Notes: generated by a model from the sequence alone, not told the origin. A stretch of 64,000 bases of DNA from Larix kaempferi (GCA_027924585.1 BSBM01000361.1:70554501-70618500), one strand, 5' to 3'; shown: positions 10,803 to 21,899, counted from the first letter of the stretch. Numbers and translations are program-made.

Positions 10803-12005
10803 AAATATTTTATTCATTAATGCCTGGAATGTGGAAGGAGCATTAGTGAGGCCAAAGGGCATGACCAAAAACTCATAATGGCCATCATGTGTGCGGAAAG
10901 CCGTTTTAGGGATATCATCCTCATGAACCCGAATTTGATGATACCCAGAACGAAGATCCAACTTGGAGAAAAAGTAAGCCCCATGAAGCTCATCAAGAAG
11001 CTCATCAACAACAGGAATTGGAAACTTATCCTTGATGGTGAGGTGATTAAGTGCTCGAAAGTCAATGCAGAGGCGCCATGACTCATCTTTTTTGCGGACA
11101 AGAATAATTGGAGAAGAAAAGGAAGTAGTGCTTGGGCGAATAATACCTTGCTTTAATAAGTCCCAAACAAGTATTTCAATCTCCGTTTTTTGGTGAAATG
11201 GGTAGCGATAGGGCCTGATGTTGGGAGGAACGCTGCCAGGAAGGAGCTGAATACGATGGTCTTCTGGCCTGGAAGATGGCAATCCCACTGGTTCAGCAAA
11301 AACACCTGTATATCGATCCAGAATTTGTTGTAGATCCAAAGGAGTAGTGGAGACCGCTGAAGGTTGCATCTGAATGGAATGGAGCTGAGCGATGACACCA
11401 TGTGAATTCTTCTTGAGGAGTTTTTCCATGCGATGTGAACTGATGATGCTGAGAGAACCTGGTTGTAATCCTGTCAAGATGTTTTTTTGGCCATTGAGGG
11501 AAAACTGCATCCAAAGTTCAGCAAAATACCATAAGATAGGGCCAAGTGTGCATAGCCATTGAGCACCCAAAACCACATCACATCCACCTAAGGTCAAGGA
11601 AAACATGTCAGAGCGCAAGGTATAATCTCCCATAGAGATACGCACATTTCGACACTTCCCTTTGCAAGGTAAGGTGCCCCCATTGGCAACCATGACTTCA
11701 AAGTTGGAGCAAGGATGGATAAAACAATCAGCTTGTTTGGCGATCTAAGGGTTAATGAAATTATGAGTGCTACCAGAATCAATGAGTATTGTAAGAGGAA
11801 GCTTCTTGAAGTAACCCCTGACCCGCATTGTTTGGGGGCTGGTGATTCTAGCTAAAGCATGGAGAGATATCTCTGGCTGGTCATCTTGAGATGGAGGGTC
11901 AATAGGCGGTTCCTGAAAGTCGACCGGAGCATCCAGTGTTTCTGGATCTTCATCACCAATTTCAAAGGCAGGTGGAGAATCAACATCCAAGAGATAGATC
12001 TTTTG
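10803..12005 (-). pseudogene. gypsy-2 protease and reverse transcriptase N-terminal part
   Basis: The protease active site is LTILIDSGSTHNFI near 11755-11800, complete with Asp-Ser-Gly, but a TAG follows at 11745-11747. The frame then resumes (11693-10800) through [11 protein letters not shown] to the RT palm: [33 protein letters not shown], the first catalytic Asp in [15 protein letters not shown], and [16 protein letters not shown]. It is broken by TGA at 10800-10802 just before the second catalytic motif. The polyprotein continues from gag in the same frame, as usual for this group. Confidence 0.92.
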
Positions 12006-12368
12006 CTAAACACATCTATGTCCTCGAGTGAATTTCTCATCACAATTATAGCAAAGCCCATTTTCTCTACGTGCTTGCATCTCTGTTCTAGAAAAACTCT
12101 TGATAGGAGTTGGTCGAGGAGCTTGCGGTATAGGTGGTCGTTGAGAACCCATATTTCAGAAGGGAACAAAATTGGGATTGGAGCGTTGTTGGGCTGCAAT
12201 CTTGTCTTCTTCCAACTTAGCCAACCCTAGGGCTTCCATTATTGTGTTAGGACAGAACATTTTGACCTCAAAGCGGATGGCATCCTTTAGACCACTGATA
12301 AAACAACTCTAGTAAAAGTCATCAGACAATCCTTCGGTGTGGTTGGCTATATTCTCAAATTCGGTTTG
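12006..12368 (-). pseudogene. gypsy-2 gag 3' part with zinc knuckle
   Basis: Continues the gag frame after the nested copia element. It contains FISGLKDAIRFEV, a glutamine-rich linker and an intact CCHC knuckle CYNCDEKFTRGHRC near 12010-12055. Stops: TAG at 12309-12311, TGA at 12156-12158 and TAG at 12006-12008 just after the knuckle. The join with 20031-20509 across the copia element restores one continuous gag once one copy of GTTTG is removed. Confidence 0.85.
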
Positions 12369-12972
12369 TGTTGAGATATTGTAACTTCAAAGAATATTAT
12401 ATTTGTACTTTATTATTCTGGAGATGTTTCATTCCTCCTTGAAGATCTTATTGTATATCCGGAGATGTTTATTCCTCCGTCGGAATGTAGTAACTCGGGT
12501 TATTAGACTTCCCTAGTGGGGGTCGGCCCTGTATGTGCTATGTGGGTCAAAGGGTTATTATAACACCCTAGAGGGGTCGACCCAGTCAGTTGTAGTGGTG
12601 TATTTAACCCATTGGTTAAATACGAGCCTACATGTACTTGTGTAAAATACATGTCAGTGTAGTGTATAAATACAGGAGGTATGTTCCTCATTTGACACAC
12701 TCACTCACTTGAGGATAGCGCACTTGTGGAGGAGAGGTCTGCTATTGTGGAGGAGGAGATCATGTCTCGGGGTTTCATCTTTGTATATTGCTGGTCATCT
12801 ATATTGAGGAAGCTTTGCTGGGTTTTCTACCCCATGAGGGTTTCCCAGGATAAATCTCTGTCTCTTGTGTTTATGCTGTGCTTGTTGTTTCTTCAGTGAT
12901 CCTGTATATGCTATTATTGTGAAATGGAATGTAATGCTGCTATTTTATGTCTTATAATATTAAATCTTAACA
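12369..12972 (+). repeat. 5' LTR of the copia element
   Basis: Starts TGTTGAGATATTG and ends AAATCTTAACA. A TATA box TATAAATA lies at 12665-12672. About 45 bp upstream is a 10-bp-arm hairpin (GTATTTAACC, loop CATT, GGTTAAATAC; 12600-12623), followed by a 7-bp-arm one (ACATGTA/TACATGT). Confidence 0.95.
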
Positions 12973-12984
12973 TGGTATCAGAGC
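12973..12984 (+). promoter_or_regulatory. Primer-binding site of the copia element
   Basis: TGGTATCAGAGC immediately after the 5' LTR is complementary to the 3' end of initiator methionine tRNA and would prime minus-strand synthesis. Confidence 0.93.
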
Positions 12985-15900
12985 TAACCTGAAGGAGGAC
13001 AAGGTATGGCACTTACGACACTTGCTTTACTTACGACAATTTGAAGGTTAGGGTTTTACATAGCAAAAACCAGTCATCGTGGAACTTTTGCTATAAATCC
13101 ATTTGTGCAAAGTTTCAGGGTCTAAAAAGTTTACAGGTCAAAGATAGCATCCTCAGGTACCTTGTGTCCAAAGGGAACCCTCATATTCGTTGTACTTTGT
13201 GATTTATGATCAGTACAAGTTAGGGTTTCTGCCTCTTCCAGATCTCAATCAAAATCAGGTAACCTTGGAAAAAAGGTCATAACTTGGGCTAGGAAGCTCC
13301 AAATACAATTTCGTAAAAATTGACAGGTAGTACACAGACTGTACTACCTCAAAAAACGTTTTCAGAGGCCGAAGGTGAATCAGTGACACGTGGCATGCCG
13401 TACAAGTTCACTCTCCTGTTTTATCCCATAAACAGGTCACGTTGCGACACTTGGCATAACTCTCTCTCAGAGAGTCCAATTGAGGTCAGACCTTTCAGGA
13501 TGGAAATATAACAGGTCAAGATATCTCAGGAAAAGTTTTCAGAGGCCGAAGTTCAAACAGTGACACGTGGCATGCCATACAAGTTCGCTCTCCTGTTTTA
13601 TCCCATAAACAGGTCACGTTGCGACACTTGGCATAACTCTCTCTCAGAAAATCCAATTGAGGTCAGACCTATCAGGATGGAAAGATGACAGGTCAGGCTA
13701 CTGTAGAAAAAAGGTTTTAGACCCTGTGGAGCAAAAATTTCAGAGTTATAGCAGAAACAATCAGGTGCATATTTCTGTCAAAACAGAATTATTTTTGGAG
13801 CACCTTTATTCATGGCTTCCAGAATTTAGGGTTTCGGAGAAAGTTAGAATTTTTGGAATCGGAGTCCACGGCTGAATGCTACTCAAGAAAATCAAAATTT
13901 AGAGACCAAGATCGAATTTTTTGGTTGGGTAGAAGACCGGGCTTAATCAAAGCCTAGTTCGGGATTTTGATCAGAAAGATGGAAAATTAGGGCTTCAGCA
14001 AAAGTTGGAATTTTTGAAGTCTGTAACCATGGCTGGAAGCTCCTAAGAAAAATAAGAGTTTAGAGCCTTGGATCGAACCTTTTGTTTGGGCAGAAGGGTG
14101 GGATTCATCAAACCCTAGTTTGGGATCCTGTCCAGAAGATCCAGAAGTTTCAAAGGCAATTTTGAGGGGTCAAATTTTGGAAATTCAAAAATTGAAGTAT
14201 GCTAGTTTGATCAGCTCAGCAAGACATATTCTTTAATCCATTCAGAAGTGTGAAAGTCAAAGATTGAATTTTTAGGGTTTCTCTAGAAAATCCTAATCAA
14301 GCTCCAGATCAAGTTTCAGGGGGAGTTGAGGCTAAGGCCTTGCATAAGAAGACTACAAGAAGTCTCGACAGGTATGACTTAAGGAGGCTCAGGTATGTCT
14401 TGAAATCTAATTCTTGATTAAGTTCATGATGTGTTTGTCTTCATATTATTTATTAGTACAATATTGATTAATGTTAGAATTGTCTTATCACCCTAGTAAC
14501 AGTATGAATGCATGTGAATGATCAAAGACATTCATTGATTAGGGATATATGATTATACTAATACATTATGATGTTGTGTGAGGTTGATGTTGTCTGCTAA
14601 CAAGATACAGGTACATCACAAAAGACAAATCAGGTTCCATGACCATGAAAACATGAAGACAAAGACTCATCCATAATCTTTGTTCTACTTACAAGGTATG
14701 TATGACTTTGTTATATTATGCTTAACCTATGAGACATGCAGGATCTAGCTCAGGATCTCTAAATCATTGAAGAGATTGTTTAGGTATGTTGTACATAACT
14801 AAGTAGGTATACTAATCCAGGTATGTTTCCCATGAATCTTACCTTGTGTTAGGATCCCTTATATAAGTATACTTGGTATGATTGGTTATGCTTATTCATA
14901 AAGTTAGTAATCAAGGTATTATGCATATTATGTCTTTTATCTTGATTGATGATATGCATGAGTAAAAGAAGAATTCCTTGAAATCTTGAATACTAATGTT
15001 TATTAACTATAATCATGACTATACATTCTCAAGATTATTTAGAACTATAATGTTTTGATAACATTTAGAACATACTAATGGGTGTATGTTTGTGTATGAG
15101 ATCATGAGGATGACACTTGAACATGCACAGTGGTACAGAATGAATAGAAGTTCAAAAGACATATAGAAGATCAAGCGGGAGGGAACCACACAAACATAAA
15201 AGATAAGTATTTGAGTTGTTATTTGAAATAGTAAATGATATTGCCTGTAATAGGTTGTATGCATATTTGTATTCCTATAATATATCATGCTGAGTGTAAA
15301 TATTCATAGAACATTGAACAGTATACTACTAATATGGATATGATTGGTAAGTTGGACAAACATTCCATTGTTGCTTGTCTAGAATGAAACCTCTTTGCTG
15401 ACATGCTGAGAGTTGTGCACACTCTCGATAGTATGTTCTAGTAGAGATGGAAGGCATCTAGATAGCCACTGTATGTATACAGGATATGGGAAAGTGTTGT
15501 GCCAAAGTATTGGTCAAGATAGTTGCATAACTATGTAAATGATATCTGTATGCATAATAGGTTATCATGTCAATATGATTTGATGATTATGAAGTATTAC
15601 TAATCATGTACCTAATTTTGATTTGTAGGAAAAATCATGATGAATGATGAACAAGCGATGGATGTTCAACAAAAGGATTTACAAATCAAACACACTATAG
15701 AAGGCTTGTGGCTAGAAGATTCTCTTAGAAAGGAGAAAGAGAATCATGATGAGATGTTTGTTCCAAGTCGATAGATAAAACCATTCTCTTAATGGTGTAA
15801 TTAAAGAAGAAGTGTGATTCAGGTTCTGTATGGGTACCCAGGATCAATAATCAATTGATGAGCTTAATGATCACCATGGGTGATGTGGATCTCAACCTTT

Positions 15901-16063
15901 GCTACAAGGTTGAATATGTTTTTTATACACAGATGACATGGATGCAAGAAGGAACTCACCACAGAGTTCGAATAATATTGAGGCTCATATCAATAGACCC
16001 ATCTATCGAGAGATGGCACAGATAGATATGCAGAAAATCATTCAATGCAGAGTGTGAATGATG
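12985..16063 (+). other. Long non-coding leader of the copia element
   Basis: About 3 kb with no frame that can be assigned to gag, protease or integrase. It holds a 177-bp direct duplication (13381-13557 against 13558 onward, from CAGTGACACGTGGCATGCC) and, between 14370 and 14830, at least six AGGTATG/AGGTATA motifs that look like splice donors. A short frame at 15638-15770 (MMNDEQAMDVQQKDLQIKH) is not recognised. Confidence 0.6.
13381..13730 (+). repeat. 177-bp direct duplication in the copia leader
   Basis: CAGTGACACGTGGCATGCC and the next ~130 bp, including CACGTTGCGACACTTGGC and TCTCTCTCAGA, occur at 13381 and again at 13558. The copies are nearly identical. Confidence 0.85.
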
Positions 16064-17045
16064 TTCAGTCACAAAGGAAGAATTGACAGTTTCTTGATAA
16101 GCTTGGGCTTTACCAAAAGTAAAGTTGTTCCTAACCTTTACCTTAAGGCTATGGATCATACTATTATTATGATATATTTCTTATAGGGAATGAGAAACAG
16201 ATCTTGAAAAGAAAGAAGAAGATGGCTGCAGAAATGAAAAATGAAAGATCTCATATTGATGCATTACTTCCTAAGTCTGGAAGTATGGCAAGGCTTATAA
16301 GGAATCTTTCTCAACCAGGGAAAGTATGCTGAGAAATATTAAAAGGAATTGATGTGTTGGAATGGCCACTCTCATGAATTCCAACTTGAAGATTCTTAGC
16401 AGATGACTCATTAGAGTTAGTGGATATAACTCTGTACAGACAAATTACTGAGTCATTGATGTGTCTAACGAATACTAGGTCAGATATATGCTTTGCTGTA
16501 AACACCTTGAGTCAATATCTAGTGGAAACTAGAAGTGTTCACCTGTTAGTTGCAAAGCATGTGATGAGGTACCTAAAGGATACAATAGACTTTGATCTAT
16601 GGAGATCATGAATTCAAATGGCTACACAGATATTGATTGAGCAGAAAGTGTATCAGACAGGAAGAGCACATCGAGAAGATGTTATTGTCTGGGATCAGCC
16701 ATGATCTTGTGGTTTAGCAGGAATCAGTCTAGTGTGGCTCTTAGCACAAGCGGAATATATGGCTGCTTGCTCTGCTAATTGTGAAACAGCATGGCTTCAG
16801 AATTGTTTGACTTAGAGATGGACCCAACTATGATCCTATGTGACAAACAGAGAGAATCCAGTGTTCCATGATAAGTTAAAAGCACATAGAGATATGGCAT
16901 TTCTATATACAAGATATGGTGCAGATAGGAATTAAAGTTCGACTTTGTAACAAGTTACCAATCTACTAACCAAACCTCTTCCGATCCGATGTACTAACCA
17001 AACCGATACCTCAAGTAAATTTTTTCGAGACAAACTTAAAATAGT
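16064..17045 (+). pseudogene. Ty1/copia reverse transcriptase and RNase H remnant
   Basis: In order on the plus strand: FLISLGFTKSKVVPNLYLK (RT fingers/palm), a deletion where the YVDD motif should be, then YRQITESLMCLTNTRSDICF and KHVMRYLKDTIDF (16420-16611, RT connection), a shifted stretch with SVSDRKSTSRR and EYMAACSANCETAWLQN (RNase H), and a tail near 16950 resembling the DVLTKPL end of copia pol. Frames change several times and stops are frequent, so no enzyme can be made. Homology to Ty1/copia pol is clear; the clade is not. Confidence 0.88.
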
Positions 17046-17062
17046 TCAGAAGGACCCTCCTC

Positions 17063-17073
17063 AAAAGGGGGAG
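17063..17073 (+). promoter_or_regulatory. Internal polypurine-like tract after copia pol
   Basis: AAAAGGGGGAG lies right after the end of the pol remnant, about 2.35 kb before the real 3' polypurine tract (19417-19426). It is followed by TGATGTGATCACTT. It may be the ancestral pol-proximal tract, or one of several tracts as described for Sireviruses. Confidence 0.6.
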
Positions 17074-17185
17074 TGATGTGATCACTTATGATGAGATTTC
17101 CCACATCGACAGTGAGGTCAAAAATGTGGTGATGCCGACAGAGAGGTTGGTGGATGGTCCTTAGACAAGGTCTAAGATGACAAGG

Positions 17186-18480
17186 GGATTGCATCATCCT
17201 TGAACATATGTTCTAAAGAGAGTCGTAGACGTATGTCTTCGAAAATGAAGTCCTTGATGGACATAATAGGATTGCATCATCCTCAAGAGAGCCGTACACG
17301 TATGTCTTCGAGAATGAAGTCCTTGGTGGACATAATAGGATTGCATCATCCTCAAGAGAGCCGTAGACGTATGTCTTCGAGAATGAAGTCCTTGGTGGAC
17401 ATAATAGGATTGCATCATCCTCAAGAGAGCCGTAGACGTATGTCTTCGAGAATGAAGTCCTTGGTGGACATGATAGGATTGCATCATCCTCAAGAGATCC
17501 GTAGACGTATGTCTTCGAGAATGAAGTACTTGGTGGACATGAGGGGATTGGATCATCCCTGGACTTCAGTCCTAAAGAGAGCCGTAGACAGGTGTCTCCG
17601 AGAAAGAAGAGGGATTGTATCATCCTTGAACACATGTTCTAAAGTGAGCCGTAGATAGGTGTCTCCGAGAAAGAAAAGGGATTGTATCATCCTTGAACAT
17701 CTGTTCTAAAGAGATCCGTAGATGTATGTCTCCGATAAATGAAATCCTGAATTAACAGGTAGGGGATTGCATCGTCCCTGAACTGATGTCCCAGAATAGA
17801 GCCGTAGACATGATGTCTCCGATAAATGAAATCCTGAATTAACAGGTAGGGGATTGCATCATCCCCGGACTGAGGTCCCAGAATAGAGTCATAGACATGA
17901 TGTCTCCGATAAATGAAATCCTGAATTAACAGGTAGGGGATTGCATCATCCCCGGACTGAGGTCCCAGAATTGAGCCGTAGACTGGGTCTCCGATAATAA
18001 AGTCCTAAATGAACAGGCAGGGGATTGCATCATCCCCGGACTGAGGTCCCAGAATTGAGCCGTAGACTGGGTCTCCGATAATAAAGTCCTGAATGAACAG
18101 GCAGGGGATTGCATCGTTCCCGGACTGAGGTCCCAGAATAGAGCCGTAGACTGGGTCTCCGATAATGAAGTCCTGAATGAACAGGTAGGGGATTGCATCA
18201 TCCCCGGACTGAGGTCCCAGAATTGAGCCGTAGACTGGGTCTCCGATAATAAAGTCCTGAATGAACAGGTAGGGGATTGTATCTTCCCCGGAATTAGGTC
18301 CCAGAATTGATCCGTAGACTGATGTCTCCGAGAATTGAAGATAGGACTGCATCGTCCCTGGACCTCGGTTCAAAATGTACGTGAGAGGACTACATCGTCC
18401 ATGAACTGGGTTCAAAATGTACATGATGGGATTGCATCGTCCCTAGACATGAGACTTGTCTTAAAGTGATAAGGATTGAT
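17186..18480 (+). repeat. Minisatellite family with 69-, ~65- and 84/87-bp units
   Basis: All units share GGATTGCATCATCC ... GAGCCGTAGAC ... TGTCTCCGA. Starts of ATTGCATC at 17271, 17340, 17409, 17478 and 17547 give a strict 69-bp step. From 17766 the step is 87, 87, 84, 84, 84 and 84 bp (to 18276). Degenerate units run to about 18480. Both 69, 84 and 87 are multiples of three, which keeps long frames open on both strands. These repeats are probably not genes. Confidence 0.92.
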
Positions 18481-18587
18481 CATCCTGGAACTTGATCTGG
18501 ATTGTATCATCCATGGACCTATGTCCTAAAGAGAGCGGGATTGGTCATCCTGTAATATGATCGTGTGTGTTGCAGGATATACTGCTA

Positions 18588-18838
18588 TGTATTAGTGAGA
18601 ATACATGCTATTGATGATAGATGTATTAGTGAGAATACATGCTTTTGATGATAGATGTATTAGTGAGAATACATGCTTTTGATAATAGATGTATTAGTGA
18701 GAATACATACTATTGATGATAAATGTATTAGTGAGAATACATGCTTTTGATGATAGATGTATTAGTGAGAATACATGCTTTTGATGATATATGTATCAGT
18801 AAGAATACATGTTTTGATGATAGATGTATTGGTGTGGA
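18588..18838 (+). repeat. 34-bp tandem repeat, about 7 units
   Basis: GATGTATTAGTGAGAATACA followed by TGCTTTTGATGATA recurs every 34 bp (ATTAG at 18591, 18625 and 18659). Each unit contains the near-palindrome GTATTAGTGAGAATAC. Confidence 0.9.
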
Positions 18839-18848
18839 TACTAATACA

Positions 18849-19210
18849 GATGATCTAGATGCTGTAGATCGTGATGATCTAGATGCTGTAGATCGAGATG
18901 ATCCAGATGCTGTAGATTGAGATGATCTAGATGCTGTACATCGAGATGATCTAGATGCTGTAGATCGAGATGATCCAGATGCTGTAGATCAAGATGATTG
19001 AGATGCTGTAGATCGAGATAATCCAGATGCTGTAGATCGAGATGATCCAGATGCTGTAGATCGAGATGATCCAGATGTTGTAGATCGTGATGATCCAGAT
19101 GCTGTAGATTGTGATGACGATGCTGATGATCGTGTGATGACGATGCTGATGATCGTGAGATGACGATACTGATGATCGTGAGATGATGATACTGATGATC
19201 ATGAGGATCG
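18849..19210 (+). repeat. 24-bp tandem repeat followed by ~22-bp GATGACGATGCT units
   Basis: GATGATCTAGATGCTGTAGA with TCGA/TCGT recurs every 24 bp, about eleven times to 19112. It then grades into four GATGACGATGCTGATGATCG units. Non-coding, between the copia pol remnant and its 3' LTR. Confidence 0.9.
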
Positions 19211-19416
19211 AGATGTTGATGTTGTTGTAGCTGTTCGAGTGCTGCAGAAGATAAAGACTCAGTACTGAAGATGTTGATGTTCCAGTATTGAAGATGTTCC
19301 AGTAACTGCTTGAGTTACTGATGATGTTGAGAAAGCTTCCAATGATTTATAGATGTATCATGTATGATGTTGATGACTCCTTGCTCATGCAGATGCTGTT
19401 ATAATATCCTTCTCGT

Positions 19417-19426
19417 TAAGGGGGAG
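19417..19426 (+). promoter_or_regulatory. Polypurine tract of the copia element
   Basis: TAAGGGGGAG directly abuts the 3' LTR start TGTTGAGATA. Confidence 0.92.
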
Positions 19427-20030
19427 TGTTGAGATATTGTAACTTCAAAGAATATTATATTTGTACTTTATTATTCTGGAGATGTTTCATTCCTCCTTGA
19501 AGATCTTATTGTATATCCGAAGATTTTTATTCCTCCATCGGAATGTAGTAACTCGGGTTATTAGACTTCCCTAGTGGGGGTTGGCCCTGTATGTGTTATG
19601 TGGGTCAAAGGGTTATTAGACCACCCTAGAGGGGTCGACCCAGTCAGTTGTAGTGGGGTATTTAACCCATTGGTTAAATACGAGCCTACATGTACTTGTG
19701 TAAAATACATGTCAATGTAGTGTATAAATAGAGCAGGTATGTTCCTCATTTGACACACTCACTCACTTGAGGATAGTGCACTTGTGGAGGAGAGGTCTGC
19801 TATTGTGGAGGAGGAGATCGTGTCTCAGGGTTTCATCTTTGTATATTGCTGGTCATCTATATTGAGGAAGCTTTGCTGGGTTTTCTACCCCATGAGGGTT
19901 TCCCAGGATAAATCTCTGTCTCTTGTGTTTATGCTGTGCTTGTTGTTTCTTCAGTGATCCTGTGTATGCTATTATTGTGAAATGGAATGTAATGCTGCTA
20001 TTTTATGTCTTAGCATATTAAATCTTAACA
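19427..20030 (+). repeat. 3' LTR of the copia element
   Basis: 604 bp, same ends as the 5' LTR, with the TATA box at 19723-19730 and the 10-bp-arm hairpin just upstream of it conserved. Followed by the TSD GTTTG at 20031-20035. Confidence 0.95.
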
Positions 20031-20509
20031 GTTTGATACTCTCTCACAATGCCAATTTGGCGAAGTTTAGTGAGGGATCATGTGAAGTCATCAAAAGCAC
20101 TAGGACCAAATCATTGCAAAAGGAGCTAGCAAAAGTCTAGCCATTTGGGCTCTGGATGAGCCTTGATGTACCAACAGTACCATTGAAGAGCTTCCTGTTC
20201 CAAATGAAAGGATGCCAGCGGAACTTTGTTGACATCAAAAGTATTATGCAAACTGAAATATTGTTCTACACGATAGATCCATCCAGTTGGATCAGTACCA
20301 TTGAAGCGAGGAAAATCAAGCTTCGGACCACGGAAATTACTGGAAGAAGAGAACCCATTGTCTGATGAAGACTCGAATTGCCATTTGTTGTTCATAGCTG
20401 AATTTTCAAGATGGAGGCCGAGAAATTTTTTATCCAGATCCTGGAGTTTGGCTTGGATGGCTGCAAGTGCATCCTCCATGGTTTTTGCTCCTGCACGGGT
20501 GACAACCAT
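20031..20509 (-). pseudogene. gypsy-2 gag 5' part
   Basis: Starts at the ATG at 20507-20509 (MVVTRAGAKTMEDALAAIQ). A coiled-coil-like N-terminus is followed by the gag core LDFPRFNGTDPTGWIYRVEQ and YFSLHNTFDVNKVPLASFHL. A TAG at 20126-20128 and a TGA at 20111-20113 follow, after which the frame continues to 20031 and then, across the copia insertion, to 12368. Gag would form the particle shell. It sits about 1 kb from the primer site. Confidence 0.88.
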
Positions 20510-21510
20510 AACCAGGAGTTTTTTTTGAGTTTGTTTTTTTTTTTTTTTTTTTTCAGTTGACTGGGTAGGAAAACAAAAATAGAAACTACTTCAGTAAAGG
20601 AAAATCTGGACTAGGGAAAAAATCTGAAGGGTAATTGGGGTTTGACTAGGTTTTAGACACTGTCGAATAGACAGGGAAGCAAAAATGAGGATTTCAGAAG
20701 CAGGGTGAAAGAATGGAAAAATTTGGCAGAGAGGAACAAAGAAGCAAAATTCAAAAAGGAACTCTGTGGTAAAATTTGAAGGTGATTGGGTGAAATCTGA
20801 GGAAGTTATGGCAAACCCTAAAAATAGACAAATGTGGGATTTCGGGATTTGGGAAGGGGAATTGGGGATAGGGTCCTTATGAATGAAATATGCAGAATGG
20901 GATGACAAGGGTTCCCCAAAAATTTCAAGGGAAACAAAGTGAAAACAAGGGAGATATGGAGAAAAAATTGAATTTTATATTGGAGCGGCTATGGCTCGGA
21001 AGGGATCTGAAACGGTGTCGAATGGATTGAAAATGGATGGATCTGGAACAGATCGCAAAATGGATCTAAACGACTGAAAAACGGCGCAACAACGATTGAC
21101 AACAGTTCAGCTGAAAATAGATATGGACCCCAGGTATGTGCGGCTCCCTAATAGTTCAAGGGTTTCACTCGGCCACCAATGCTGTCTGACGGCTTGCGTA
21201 TTGGGGTAGTACCCCTCACTCCATGGCTCAAGTAAAACTGATAACCACTTTGCCACAAAAGACAGCTCTTGGTTTACCTCATGGGTGGGAACTAGTCAAT
21301 CAGGTAGGGGTCATTGCCCTTTTTGTTGGCAGGTCCTCTCAATGGGCCAGCCACTTCAGGGTTCCTGTGGTAATCCTCACAATGAGTTTTAGGGCTTATG
21401 CCCAAGTACTTCCCACAGTTAAGAGGATAGGGATTATTCCCAAATCTGAACCTGCAACAGATGCGAAAAAACATTTTGGCAGAAATTTCACCAAGCGAGC
21501 AAAAGAAAGT
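20510..21510 (-). other. Leader (5' UTR) of gypsy-2
   Basis: Between the primer site and gag. It contains a long T-run at 20528-20553 (poly-A on the element strand) and no gag-like coding. A 138-codon plus-strand frame (21223-21639) crosses the primer site into the LTR and is antisense, so I do not treat it as a gene. Confidence 0.7.
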
Positions 21511-21522
21511 GCTTTGATACCA
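21511..21522 (-). promoter_or_regulatory. Primer-binding site of gypsy-2
   Basis: Minus strand TGGTATCAAAGC, two bases from the 5' LTR. It differs by one base from the initiator-Met-tRNA site TGGTATCAGAGC. Confidence 0.88.
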
Positions 21523-21524
21523 GA

Positions 21525-21899
21525 TGTGATGTACCTGCAACAATTAATTAATAAAAATATGCGAAATAGCAGAAATGAGAGAACTCAGAATCACTTTTAT
21601 ATTGATCACAGGCCACTTCGAGGGGGCAACCTCCTATGAGCAAGCTCAATACAAATAACTTCACCGTTCCTTCATAGGTCTCAACACACACTTATATACT
21701 AAGTCTAGGCACCAATACTATGGGTCAAAACCATGGGCCACTACAAACTATGGATCAACAATACTACAGGCGACTTACAAAGCATATGCGCCAACAACAA
21801 TAACATAAACTATTGATCAACAAATACTACAGGATGACTTACAAAGCATATGCATCCAACAACAATATACTAACAAAGTAAAGACATGGGTTCCTAACA
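21525..21899 (-). repeat. 5' LTR of gypsy-2
   Basis: 375 bp, partner of 8119-8493, followed by the second GATCC target-site copy at 21900-21904. Confidence 0.95.

Larger units (their letters stand above)
12369..20030 (+). mobile_element. Ty1/copia-type retrotransposon, degenerate, nested in gypsy-2 gag
   Basis: 7662 bp, flanked by identical LTRs in length (604 bp each) and by the TSD GTTTG (12364-12368 and 20031-20035). The primer site TGGTATCAGAGC directly follows the left LTR, and the polypurine tract TAAGGGGGAG directly precedes the right one. Inside are a long non-coding leader, a truncated copia RT/RNase H remnant, a second polypurine-like tract and 2 kb of tandem repeats. Gag, protease and integrase are not recognisable, so it must have been moved by proteins of another copy. 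About 17 LTR differences in 604 bp (roughly 3%). Confidence 0.95.
8119..21899 (-). mobile_element. Ty3/gypsy chromovirus-type retrotransposon, gypsy-2 (carries a nested copia)
   Basis: A complete minus-strand LTR retrotransposon, about 6.1 kb without its 7.7-kb nested insertion. The two LTRs (375 bp each) begin TGTGATG and end CCTAACA. A 5-bp TSD, GATCC, flanks it at 8114-8118 and 21900-21904. The primer site beside the right LTR is TGGTATCAAAGC, one base off the usual initiator-Met-tRNA site, and the polypurine tract beside the left LTR is AAGGGGGAGGGGA. The order on the minus strand is leader, gag, protease, RT, RNase H, integrase and a chromodomain-like tail. At least ten in-frame stops make it non-autonomous. 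I counted 8 differences between the LTRs (about 2%). Confidence 0.95.

Noticed and set aside
17194-17658. Overlapping 120-152 codon frames on both strands
   Set aside because: The 69-bp repeat is a multiple of three, so frames stay open by periodicity. Nothing supports translation.
21223-21639. 138-codon plus-strand frame
   Set aside because: Antisense to gypsy-2, and it runs across its primer site into the LTR; no domain.
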